A stretch of 48,598 bases of DNA from Treponema sp. GTDB lineage: Bacteria; Spirochaetota; Spirochaetia; Treponematales; Treponemataceae. Below are positions 24,853-32,278 of the stretch, piece by piece. The notes under the pieces were generated by a model. That model was not told where the DNA came from and searched no databases. It was given only the letters and a program-made list of their open reading frames with translations. A program made the translations under genes and the position numbers. Numbering within the stretch: the first letter of the stretch is position 1; every line of letters starts with the position of its first letter. The stretch is from NCBI GenBank assembly GCA_022640795.1, contig JALCCK010000013.1:1-48598 (forward strand), in the 5' to 3' direction.

Positions 24853-25530
24853 ATGGAAATGACTGCCGGCTATAAATCTATCGATATGGATACGTGGCCA
24901 CGCAAAGAATATTACGAGCATTATGCACGCGGAACAAAATGTATGTGCGCCATTACGGTCGATATCGACGTAACCGCAATCTACCAGGCGGCTCTAAAGG
25001 CAGAAAAAAATTTCTTCATTGCCGTACTGTATGCAGTCACAGCCGCCGTAAACAGCCACGAAGAATTCCGCGTCGGCTACTGCAGGGAAAACGGACGGCT
25101 CATGATATGGGACAAAATAGTTCCGGCGCATTCCGTCTTTCACAAAGATACCGAAACGTTTACGAAAATATGGTCGGACTGGTACACTGATTTTGATGAA
25201 TTTTATTCACACTGCGCCGCCGACATTGAAAACGGGAAAAAAGCAAAAGGATTCAGCATTCCCGATGTACCGGACAATACGTTCGACATCACCTATATTC
25301 CGTCGCTGCACTTCAGCTCCGTGGATCTGAAACTTTCGGAAAGCGGGAAATATCTGGCTCCGATTGTCACCGTCGGTGAATCGGTTAAAAAGGAAAACAG
25401 AATGATGATGCCGCTTTCGATGGAAATAAGTCATGCGGTAGCGGACACGTTCCATATTGCACGGTTTTTCTCTGAAACAGAGGCTGAACTGGCAGAAATC
25501 GCCGTACGGCTGTCGGGCAGCGTACAATGA
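24853..25530 (+). CDS. Chloramphenicol acetyltransferase-like (CATA-family) acyltransferase
   Basis: This 225-residue protein has the CAT fold: an N-terminal SIDMDTWPRKEYYEHY, the central LYAVTAAVNSHEEFRVGY, and a C-terminal catalytic region ISHAVADTFHIARFF. The catalytic histidine of HHxxxDG is kept, while the first His is Ser and DG is DT, so activity on chloramphenicol itself is uncertain. Family members acetylate antibiotics or other hydroxyl groups using acetyl-CoA, as cytosolic trimers. The ATG at 24853 is preferred over an in-frame TTG at 24838; the ribosome site is only a G-run. It overlaps the downstream peptidase gene (ATGA). A chromosomal housekeeping-like setting argues against an acquired resistance cassette. 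Confidence 0.8.
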   Translation: MEMTAGYKSIDMDTWPRKEYYEHYARGTKCMCAITVDIDVTAIYQAALKAEKNFFIAVLYAVTAAVNSHEEFRVGYCRENGRLMIWDKIVPAHSVFHKDTETFTKIWSDWYTDFDEFYSHCAADIENGKKAKGFSIPDVPDNTFDITYIPSLHFSSVDLKLSESGKYLAPIVTVGESVKKENRMMMPLSMEISHAVADTFHIARFFSETEAELAEIAVRLSGSVQ

Positions 25531-26600
25531 TCAGGACGAGACTGGATGCGGTATGTTCCGCCATGGCCGGACAGAAACTGGACGGCCTCATTGTGAGCGA
25601 TCCGCAGAGCATCTGGTATCTGACGGGATTTTACACGGAACCGTACGAACGCCTGTTCGTTCTGTATCTGAGTACCGACGGCAGACATAAATTCTTTCTG
25701 AACCGGCTCTTTGCTGATCCCGGGTCAGCTGTTGAAAAAATCTGGATAAACGACGCAGACGACGGAATACGGATCGTGGCTGACAATACGGTACGCACCG
25801 GACGGGTCGGCATCGATAAAAACTGGCCTGCACGATTTTTACTGCCGCTTATGGAGTATAATGCAGGAGTAACGTATGTTCCCGGATCAGCGTGTATCGA
25901 CACCGTCCGGGCCCGCAAAGATGCAGAAGAACAGCAGCTCATGAAGGCTGCTTCCCGGATAAACGATACCTGCATGAAACGGGCTGCGGAATTTGTTCAG
26001 AGCGGTATCACTGAAAAACAGGTTGCGGAATATATAGCCGCCCAATTCAAAAAGGAAGGCGCGGACGGTCCTTCTTTTGCAACAATTGTTTCATTCGGAA
26101 AAAATGCCGCCGATCCCCATCATGAACCGGACGAAACCATTGTAAAACCCGGCGACTGCGTACTCATCGATATGGGATGCCGCAAGGACCGGTACTGTTC
26201 TGATATGACACGGACATTCTATTTTAAAACGGTACCGGAAGATGCGCTCCGTCTGTACGAAATTGTACGAAAAGCAAATGAAACAGCAGAAGCGTTCGTA
26301 AAACCGGGAGTCAGACTTTGCGATATAGATGCTGCCGCACGTTCCGTTATTACTGAAGCAGGATACGGTCCGTATTTTACCCACCGGCTCGGTCATTTCA
26401 TCGGACAAACCGATCACGAGGCGGGAGATGTCAGTTCCGCAAATACTGGAAAAGCAGAAACCGGAATGCTGTTTTCCATAGAACCGGGAATTTATCTGCC
26501 CGGAAAAACCGGCGTACGTATTGAAGATCTGGTACTGGTAACCGGCAGCGGCTGTGAAATCCTTAACAAGGTGGACAAACACGTAAAAATAATTGGATGA
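25527..26600 (+). CDS. M24-family Xaa-Pro aminopeptidase/dipeptidase
   Basis: This 357-residue peptidase of the pita-bread fold cleaves peptides next to proline. The N-terminal creatinase-like domain (residues 1 to about 130) precedes the catalytic domain. The five metal ligands can be read as Asp in LIDMGC, Asp in CSDMTRTF, His in HRLGHFIGQ, Glu in FSIEPGIYLPG and Glu in VRIEDLV. Length fits PepQ/PepP-type enzymes. The start overlaps the acyltransferase stop (ATGA), so they form one unit, although no shared pathway is obvious. It should be cytosolic and depend on Mn or Co. Confidence 0.92.
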   Translation: MIRTRLDAVCSAMAGQKLDGLIVSDPQSIWYLTGFYTEPYERLFVLYLSTDGRHKFFLNRLFADPGSAVEKIWINDADDGIRIVADNTVRTGRVGIDKNWPARFLLPLMEYNAGVTYVPGSACIDTVRARKDAEEQQLMKAASRINDTCMKRAAEFVQSGITEKQVAEYIAAQFKKEGADGPSFATIVSFGKNAADPHHEPDETIVKPGDCVLIDMGCRKDRYCSDMTRTFYFKTVPEDALRLYEIVRKANETAEAFVKPGVRLCDIDAAARSVITEAGYGPYFTHRLGHFIGQTDHEAGDVSSANTGKAETGMLFSIEPGIYLPGKTGVRIEDLVLVTGSGCEILNKVDKHVKIIG

Positions 26601-26637
26601 TGACGTACTGTCAACGAATTTCCGTACCGGGATTTTA

Positions 26638-26666
26638 TTGACAGTGCCACCGCCGCTCGCTATGAT
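26638..26666 (+). promoter_or_regulatory. galT: Sigma70 promoter of galT, placed for a leaderless transcript
   Basis: TTGACA (26638-26643), exactly 17 bp, TATGAT (26661-26666). Only 8 bases separate the -10 box from the ATG at 26675, so transcription should start within about two bases of the start codon. Confidence 0.7.
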
Positions 26667-26674
26667 AAAAAATC

Positions 26675-28192
26675 ATGACAATTTTACAAAATATAAACCG
26701 TCTTGTTTCCTATGCGCTGGAAACAAAATTAATTGAACCTGATGATCGTATCTATATACAAAACTGTCTGCTTGATCTTTTTGAACTCGACGGCTTTGAG
26801 GACTATACCCAGGCCGCAGCGCTTCCGCACGGAGAAAAAAACAATCTTGAAGAAATCCTTGCAGAGATGCTTGCGTATGCTGAAGAAAAAAAACTGGCGG
26901 ATCTTTCCAGTACTGCCGACCGTGATATCTTTGATACCCGCATCATGGCAATTCTTGTACCGCCGCCGTCCGTCGTTCGTGCAAAATTCAGGGAACTTTA
27001 CCGTGCTGCTCCGGAAAAAGCAACCGGCTGGTACTATGATTTCAGCCAGAATACCAACTATATCCGCCGGTACCGTGTCTCGAAAGACATAAAATGGAAA
27101 ACACCCTCGGAATACGGAGACATCGATATAACGATCAATCTTTCAAAACCGGAAAAAGATCCGAAGAAAATAGCAGCCGCACGTTTTGCAAAGCAGGGCG
27201 GATATCCGGCATGCCTGCTGTGCAAGGAAAACGAGGGATACGACGGACGTTCAAACCGCGTCGCGCGGCAGAATCACCGCATTATTCCGGTCACGCTCGG
27301 CGGAGAACAGTGGGGGCTGCAGTATTCCCCCTATGTTTATTTTAACGAACACTGCATTGTCTTCAACTTCGAACACCGACCCATGAAAATCTGCAGGAAC
27401 ACATTCCGGTATCTGTTCGATTTCGTACGGCAGTTTCCCCAGTATATACTTGGTTCCAATGCCGACCTTCCGATCGTCGGCGGTTCAATTCTGACGCATG
27501 ACCATTATCAGGGAGGACGTTATGTATTCCCGCTGGCACGTGCGGCGCTGGACAGGGAATTCACGGTTCCCGGATTCGGCGACGTCAAAACCGGAATCGT
27601 AAAATGGCCGATGTCCGTCATACGGCTGACCGGAAAAGATTCTGACCGGCTCACGGAGCTTTCGACACGCATTCTCGAGGCATGGCGGAAGTATACGGAC
27701 GAAAAAGCCTTTATATTCGCCGAAACGGACGGTGAAAAACATAATACGATTACACCGATCGCACGCAGACGCGGCGAGGACTATGAAATAGATCTCGTAC
27801 TTCGAAACAATATTACGACAAAAGAACACCCGCTCGGCGTATTCCACCCGCATGCGGAACTGCATCATATCAAAAAAGAAAATATAGGGCTTATCGAAGT
27901 CATGGGACTCGCCATTCTGCCGGCACGGCTTAAAACGGAACTTGAGCAGGCAGAAACTGCGGTTCTCACGCAGCAGGATCTCAGAGCTGATGAAATGACG
28001 GCAAAACACGCAGACTGGATTGAAAGTTTTATTCCCCGCTACAAGAATATTTCCAAAGAAACGATCGGGGCCATTTTCAAGACTGAAACGGGAAACGTCT
28101 TCAAAAGAGTACTGGAAGACGCAGGGGTATACAAAAACACCGATGCCGGGCGTGCCGCGTTCGACCGTTTTACCGCCGTCCTTGGAAAATAA
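26675..28192 (+). CDS. galT: UDP-glucose-hexose-1-phosphate uridylyltransferase (type 2 GalT)
   Basis: This 505-residue enzyme of the Leloir pathway exchanges UMP between UDP-glucose and galactose-1-phosphate. It is the longer Firmicutes-type GalT: an N-terminal helical part (NRLVSYALETKLIEPDDRIY), the zinc-type cysteines in PACLLCKENEGYDG, NFEHRPMKI, and the catalytic GGSILTHDHYQGG with the nucleophilic His between conserved residues. The start is well placed against the family N-terminus, yet no Shine-Dalgarno sequence precedes it and the promoter abuts the ATG. No galK or galE lies next to it. A strong inverted repeat follows the stop. Confidence 0.94.
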   Translation: MTILQNINRLVSYALETKLIEPDDRIYIQNCLLDLFELDGFEDYTQAAALPHGEKNNLEEILAEMLAYAEEKKLADLSSTADRDIFDTRIMAILVPPPSVVRAKFRELYRAAPEKATGWYYDFSQNTNYIRRYRVSKDIKWKTPSEYGDIDITINLSKPEKDPKKIAAARFAKQGGYPACLLCKENEGYDGRSNRVARQNHRIIPVTLGGEQWGLQYSPYVYFNEHCIVFNFEHRPMKICRNTFRYLFDFVRQFPQYILGSNADLPIVGGSILTHDHYQGGRYVFPLARAALDREFTVPGFGDVKTGIVKWPMSVIRLTGKDSDRLTELSTRILEAWRKYTDEKAFIFAETDGEKHNTITPIARRRGEDYEIDLVLRNNITTKEHPLGVFHPHAELHHIKKENIGLIEVMGLAILPARLKTELEQAETAVLTQQDLRADEMTAKHADWIESFIPRYKNISKETIGAIFKTETGNVFKRVLEDAGVYKNTDAGRAAFDRFTAVLGK

Positions 28193-28196
28193 AAAA

Positions 28197-28242
28197 CGGG
28201 AAATTTTACGGTTCCGTTCATAGCGGACCGTAAAATTTCCCG
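28197..28242 (-). terminator. Strong terminator between galT and ldhA (convergent)
   Basis: The arms 28197-28216 (starting CGGGAAATTTTACGG) and 28224-28242 pair perfectly except for one bulged T, with a 7-base loop. On the - strand a T-run (TTTTTTATTTT) follows, so it clearly ends ldhA. It may also stop galT transcripts, since the stem is nearly palindromic, though no T-run follows on the + strand. Confidence 0.8.
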
Positions 28243-28265
28243 TCGTTCAACAGACCTGACAGCGG

Positions 28266-29276
28266 TCAGACCGTTACTTCGTTCTTCAGTTCGTCGCCGG
28301 CCATAAATGATTTTACGTTGCCGAGCGTTGTGTCTGCAATTGCACTGAGTGCATTAGTAGTCAGAAAAGCCTGATGCCCGGTAATGATGACATTCGGAAA
28401 CGTCATAAGACGGATAAGGTCGTCGTCTTTTATAACATTTACGGACCAGTCGCTGAAGAAATACTGGCTTTCTTCTTCATACACATCGAGCGCCGCACCC
28501 CCGATACGGTTCTTTTTGAGCGCATCAACAAGTGCTTTTGTTTCTATGAGCGCGCCGCGGCCGGTATTGATAATCACGGAATCTTTTTTCATCAGTTTAA
28601 GCGATTCGGCATTAATGATATGTTTGGTTTCTTCTGTCAGCGGGCAGTGCAGACTGACGACATCGACTTTGGTGAAAAACTCTTCAAGCGGAAGGTAGGT
28701 ATAGCCTTTTTCCGCCGCCCACTCCTTATTCGGGTATACATCGTACAACACGATCTTCATACCGAAACCTGCAAGAATATCTGCCATAATACGGCCGATC
28801 CGTCCGGTTCCCAGAATACCGGCAGTCAGGCCGAACAGATCCCGGCCGGTCAGACCGTTCAGCGTAAAATTACCGGTTTTGGTACGCAGATACGCCTGCG
28901 GAATTTTGCGTGTTATCGAAAGCAGTAATGCAGCTGCATGTTCTGCAACAGAATGAGGAGAATAAGCCGGCACACGAAGAACTTTGAGCCCGTACCGTGC
29001 AGCAGCCTTGAGATCGACATTATTATATCCGGCACAGCGCATCGCTATAAGTTTTACACCGCATTCGGAAAGAACCTTTATAACTTTTTCTGATAAACGG
29101 TCATTTACAAATGCGCAGACGACCGTATAACCTTTTGCCGTCAGTGCCGTTTTTTCATTCAGGTGAAAATCAAAAAAATCAATATTATACAGGTAGTTCT
29201 TATTCGCCTGTGTAAAAGATTCACGGTCATACTCTCTGGTATCATAAAAAGCAATAGAAAAGTCGGGATTCTTCAT
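28266..29276 (-). CDS. ldhA: D-lactate dehydrogenase
   Basis: This 336-residue D-2-hydroxyacid dehydrogenase reduces pyruvate to D-lactate, regenerating NAD+ in fermentation. The NAD motif is GILGTGRIGRIMADIL. The catalytic Arg lies in NTGRGALIETKAL, and the acid/base His in ITGHQAFLTTNAL; the RCAGYNNVDL and VPAYSPHSVAEHAAALLL segments are typical of LdhA. ATG 29276 has GGAG 5 bases upstream; the GTG two codons earlier is not needed. TTGTAA and TATTTA, 16 bp apart on the - strand, form a possible promoter. A glyoxylate- or phosphoglycerate-type dehydrogenase is less likely given these motifs. Confidence 0.9.
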   Translation of the reverse strand: MKNPDFSIAFYDTREYDRESFTQANKNYLYNIDFFDFHLNEKTALTAKGYTVVCAFVNDRLSEKVIKVLSECGVKLIAMRCAGYNNVDLKAAARYGLKVLRVPAYSPHSVAEHAAALLLSITRKIPQAYLRTKTGNFTLNGLTGRDLFGLTAGILGTGRIGRIMADILAGFGMKIVLYDVYPNKEWAAEKGYTYLPLEEFFTKVDVVSLHCPLTEETKHIINAESLKLMKKDSVIINTGRGALIETKALVDALKKNRIGGAALDVYEEESQYFFSDWSVNVIKDDDLIRLMTFPNVIITGHQAFLTTNALSAIADTTLGNVKSFMAGDELKNEVTV

Positions 29277-29335
29277 ACACACTCCATTTTAATGTGACTG
29301 TTAAATACAGATTCTGTTTACACTTACAATATACA

Positions 29336-29399
29336 AACAGGAGCGGCAAAGAGCAAGTATCTGAAAAAGAAAACGACTTTTTCAGCTCCGCTCCCTGTT
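29336..29399 (-). terminator. Nested hairpin terminator after the YdcZ pair
   Basis: An inner perfect stem CTGAAAAAG/CTTTTTCAG (29361-29369 and 29377-29385) is enclosed by an outer stem (29336-29346 with 29388-29399, one bulged base). It overlaps the last codons of the YdcZ-type gene and separates it from ldhA. On the + strand it ends in TTTTT, so it could work in both directions. Confidence 0.6.
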
Positions 29400-29831
29400 T
29401 TTGTCTACATCCAGATTAATGAGCAGCAATCCTGCCAGCGCGAAAATTCCGCCGACAATATTGGGAATATTGACCGACCCCTGAATAATGATATCGATGA
29501 ATACGGAGGCGAACACCTGTCCGACAAACATCAGCAGACTCATGACAAGCTGGGAGATTTTTGGTGCAACAAAGGCTGCAATACCGACGGTTACGATTCC
29601 CAGCGGCCCGCCGATATACATCCATACCGGAATCTTTTTCAGATCAGCGGCGTGGGTAAAATCACTGCGTCCCAGGAGCAGCATAACGGCGACGGCACCG
29701 GCAAGCCCGAAAATATAGTTATACAGGCAGGCAGCCAGCGTGCTGCTTTTTGCAGAAGTCTTGGCATTCACGATCCGCTGCAGCACGATACATGATCCCG
29801 CCAGCGTAGAAAGTAGTACTGAAAACAACAT
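29382..29831 (-). CDS. YdcZ-type (DUF606) DMT-superfamily membrane protein, second of a pair
   Basis: This 149-residue protein has about five hydrophobic helices, starting MLFSVLLSTLAGSCIVLQRI, with the family segments CLYNYIFGLAGAVAV, YIGGPLGIVTVGIAAFVAPK and LMFVGQVFASVFID. It is a short drug/metabolite-transporter-like protein of the YdcZ family, expected in the inner membrane. Pairs of such half-size genes usually act as heterodimers. The partner gene lies 9 bp upstream. The substrate is unknown. The end of the gene overlaps a terminator hairpin. Confidence 0.85.
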   Translation of the reverse strand: MLFSVLLSTLAGSCIVLQRIVNAKTSAKSSTLAACLYNYIFGLAGAVAVMLLLGRSDFTHAADLKKIPVWMYIGGPLGIVTVGIAAFVAPKISQLVMSLLMFVGQVFASVFIDIIIQGSVNIPNIVGGIFALAGLLLINLDVDKNRERS

Positions 29832-29840
29832 AAGCCCCTC

Positions 29841-30260
29841 CTAAAGAACCAGCATTATCACAATTCCGGCAGTGAGCAGCGCGATACCGGCCGCTGTACG
29901 CCAGGTGTATCGGGGACGGGGACCAAAAACACCGGCTGCGTCAATCGAAACAGACGTAACGGTCTGTCCCAGCAGACCGAGCGCCGTAATAGGCGTAACG
30001 CCGATATACAGAAAAGCCACATTATTAAAAACTGTCGCACCGACACCGATAAGCCCGCCGGCAGCAACCATCAGCGTCATTCCGCCGTCGACACGGATTT
30101 TCGGACGCAGTATAAGAATGACAAGTGTACAGACAAGTAATCCGCAGATGTGTATAATTACGGTTGCCAGATAACTTCCGGTTATTCTCGTAAGAAAACC
30201 GTTTATCGCTATCATAACCGCAACTACCATCCCGGTGAATGCAGAAAGAAAATAATTCAT
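29841..30260 (-). CDS. YdcZ-type (DUF606) DMT-superfamily membrane protein, first of a pair
   Basis: This 139-residue protein has about five membrane helices, with family segments SAFTGMVVAVMIAINGFL, AAGGLIGVGATVFNNVAFL and ALGLLGQTVTSVSIDAAG. CGGAG precedes the ATG at a good distance. It belongs to the same short transporter-like family as its neighbour but is clearly divergent from it, as expected for a two-component small transporter. The gene follows the truncated sensor kinase by 53 bp on the same strand, so before the IS insertion it may have been in the kinase transcription unit. Confidence 0.85.
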   Translation of the reverse strand: MNYFLSAFTGMVVAVMIAINGFLTRITGSYLATVIIHICGLLVCTLVILILRPKIRVDGGMTLMVAAGGLIGVGATVFNNVAFLYIGVTPITALGLLGQTVTSVSIDAAGVFGPRPRYTWRTAAGIALLTAGIVIMLVL

Positions 30261-30313
30261 CAGTGCTCCGTTATTATAGTGGTATCCAGTATAGGCTATC
30301 CGGCAGAAAAAAG

Positions 30314-30927
30314 CTACAAAACAGCGTGTGCTATAACGGAAAACAATTCTTCCGTGTTAACAGGTTTCCCGATATGCGCATTCATACCGGTTTTTATGGA
30401 TTTTCTGCGGTCTTCAATATAGTTGTTGGCGGAAAGAGCAATAATCGGTATGGTCGAGTTAAATTTACGTATGGTCAGAGCCGCCGTAAGCCCGTCCATA
30501 ACCGGCATACGGATATCCATCAGTATAAGATCGTACACACCGCTCCGCGCTTTTTCAACACCGATTCTGCCGTTCTCCGCATAATCGGTAATCACTCCTT
30601 TTGTCCGGAGCAGGTTGCCGATTATAACGGCATTTATCCTGTTATCCTCGCAGAGCAGCACGTGGCGGTTTTTCAAATTCAGAACGCAGCTGCCGGTCTT
30701 TACGGCGGAAACGTTCTGCGATTTTTTTATAGCAGGAACGTCGAATGGTAGTGCAACAGTAAAAACGGTTCCTATACCTTTCGTACTCTGACACACGATA
30801 GATCCGCCCATGAGTTCGACGAGACTTTTGGATATGGCAAGTCCCAGTCCGCTGCCGCCGCCCCGTTCATAATAATCATCGTGTTCCCGGGAAAAACGTT
30901 CATACATATGCTGCTGATATTCTTCCT
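30314..30927 (-). pseudogene. C-terminal fragment of the interrupted hybrid histidine kinase
   Basis: This is the downstream part of a sensor kinase gene cut by an IS110 element. It reads in frame from EEYQQHMYERFSREHDDYY through the ATP-lid glycine box (GGGSGLGLAISKSLVELMGG) to a receiver domain with LICED-like LLCEDN, the phospho-acceptor region DLILMDIRMPVMDG, ALSAN and HIGKPV. An internal ATG at 30907 could start a fragment, but the result would lack the dimerisation domain. Joining it to the other fragment with one AGG removed restores the family sequence GMTKEEYQQHMYERF. Confidence 0.88.
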
Positions 30928-30955
30928 ATGTGATATTTTGTCAATAAACAAAATA

Positions 30956-32032
30956 TCACCCGGAAAGAGCGGCAGAAGCAAGGGAAGCAGGAGAAACAAA
31001 TCGGCGAGGCTGATAAGGCTGAGCAGATTTAAGTATTGCAAACATAAACTGAGAGAGCTTACGGGCAATGGCAACAATGGCTTTCTTCTTTAATTTTCCT
31101 TTCGTTTTTGTCATATAAAGATATTGATCTTTCAGATATCCTCCCGAGGGAGATCGAACGAGAGCCCAGGAAGCCTGAATGAGAAGGCTGCGCAGATAAG
31201 AATTACCGCATTTAGTAATAGAACCATATCTGTTGATCGAAGATGAACAATCAATTTTGGGAACGAGGCCGAGAAAAGAAGCAACCTGTGAAAGGTTTGA
31301 AAAATTATCGGCATTGACGTAAGAAACAAACGCGGTAGCCGTAACAGGCCCAACGCCTGGAATCGTTTGAACAGACTGAATACGTTCATCCTGAGAAGCA
31401 ATGGTATCGATTTGGTCCTCAATAATTTTAATCTGAGAATCAAGAAGAGCAAGGGAATCGAGAATACGTAAAGCAGACTCCTTCAAGAACCCGGAAAGGA
31501 GTTCAACAGAAGCAATTCTGCGCTTTCTTCCAGCAAGATCTTTTTTAGCAATAGACGTAATGCCCGAATGAACGAAAAGGGCATGAAGACGGTTAATGCA
31601 ACGGGTTTTGTCCTGTTTGAGCTGACGATGTTCAGCAAGTAATCTTCGACGGTAGATTTCCTGTTTTGAAGGCGGATGAACAATGGGAAGATCTTCATTC
31701 TGATAAATTTTGATGAGACGAGCCAATTTGAGAGCATCTTCCTTATCGGTTTTCTTCGTCGTTCTGTAAATAATAGCGAGTTTAGATGCATTGAGAATGA
31801 CGACTTCACAGCCGACAGATTCTGCGATTTCATCAGCAATGACAAAAGCAAGAGCACAAACTTCAACTGCAACTTTATCGGCAGGCAGCAGTCTTTCATA
31901 CAGGCTTTTTCTTCCGTCAGGCGATGTAGTACCATTCCAACCGGTAACGGAACCGGAACGGTCGAATAAACGCAGTTCGTATGTGCGTTTACCGAGATCA
32001 ATACCGACAAAACGTCTGGATAGCAGTGGCAT
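30956..32032 (-). CDS. IS110-family DEDD transposase (recombinase)
   Basis: The ATG at 32032 has AGGAGG 5 bases upstream, giving 358 residues; an earlier frame to 32092 is rejected. The N-terminal RuvC-like domain shows FVGIDLGKRTYELRLFD (first Asp), VAVEVCALAFVIADEI (Glu) and KTDKEDALKLARL (last Asp). A coiled-coil linker follows at about 120-200. The C-terminal Transposase_20 domain begins at QTIPGVGPVTATAFVSYV and includes FLGLVPKIDCSSSI and GSITKCGNSYLRSLLIQAS, which holds the candidate serine nucleophile. Such enzymes recombine DNA with the help of an element-encoded bridge RNA. The frame is intact, so the element may still be active. Confidence 0.95.
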   Translation of the reverse strand: MPLLSRRFVGIDLGKRTYELRLFDRSGSVTGWNGTTSPDGRKSLYERLLPADKVAVEVCALAFVIADEIAESVGCEVVILNASKLAIIYRTTKKTDKEDALKLARLIKIYQNEDLPIVHPPSKQEIYRRRLLAEHRQLKQDKTRCINRLHALFVHSGITSIAKKDLAGRKRRIASVELLSGFLKESALRILDSLALLDSQIKIIEDQIDTIASQDERIQSVQTIPGVGPVTATAFVSYVNADNFSNLSQVASFLGLVPKIDCSSSINRYGSITKCGNSYLRSLLIQASWALVRSPSGGYLKDQYLYMTKTKGKLKKKAIVAIARKLSQFMFAILKSAQPYQPRRFVSPASLASAALSG

Positions 32033-32069
32033 AAGGACCTCCTGAAAAGATATAATGGGAGGAAAGGAA

Positions 32070-32268
32070 ACAGTAATGACGGTGAGAAACACCGCATTCT
32101 CCTATTCGCAGTCACGAAGGTGGGCTTCGTGCTGCTCCGAACTATACGGTGACCGGTATAGATTAACCTTTGTCCCGAAGTCTGCAAATGCAGCTTCAAC
32201 AAATGTCTGAACCTGCCACCGGTTTCCCTGTCCCGTCAGATAAGGATATCATACACCGTCATTACTGT
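32070..32268 (-). ncRNA. Putative IS110 bridge RNA with readable target guide
   Basis: The 5' non-coding region of the element is bounded by a perfect 15-bp inverted repeat (32070-32084 and 32254-32268). Inside, read on the - strand, are hairpins CTATAC/GTATAG (32161-32142 region), CACGAAG/CTTCGTG with a 5-base loop, and CTGCA/TGCAG flanked by GAAG/CTTC. The 8-mer GACAAAGG (32174-32167) is identical to the insertion flank (32286-32279), including the presumed GG core, as expected for a left target guide. Known bridge RNAs (IS621) occupy this position and have similar length. The right target guide and the donor guides could not be assigned reliably. Confidence 0.62.
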
Positions 32269-32278
32269 ATTCATAGTA

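Larger units (their letters stand above)
30928..32278 (-). mobile_element. IS110-family insertion sequence, 1351 bp
   Basis: The ends were placed by comparing the two halves of the interrupted kinase gene. The trinucleotide CCT (AGG on the gene strand) appears at 30925-30927 and again at 32279-32281, so 30928-32278 is the insert. With one copy removed, the kinase frame is restored exactly. The element carries one DEDD transposase gene, a long non-coding 5' end of 246 bases and a short 3' end of 28 bases. This is the layout of the IS110 group rather than IS1111. No long terminal inverted repeats are present, as usual for this family. The 3' end contains an 11-bp inverted repeat (TGATATTTTGT and ACAAAATATCA) and a TTGACA. 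Confidence 0.9.

Noticed and set aside
24853..25530. Mobile antibiotic resistance cassette
   Set aside because: No integrase, transposase or att-like site flanks it, and the gene is translationally coupled to a housekeeping-type peptidase.
28266..29276. LdhA as part of the rhamnose or propanediol pathway
   Set aside because: It is bounded by its own terminators, and its motifs fit pyruvate reduction; nothing links it to lactaldehyde.
31132..32202. Additional - strand frames of 106 and 239 codons inside the IS element
   Set aside because: They are out-of-frame shadows of the transposase, with Leu/Ser/Arg-rich sequence and no family motif.
32101..32278. Right target guide and donor guides of the bridge RNA (ATAGG and ATAGT matches to the element ends)
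   Set aside because: The matches are only five bases long and their order does not fit the known arrangement, so they were not claimed.
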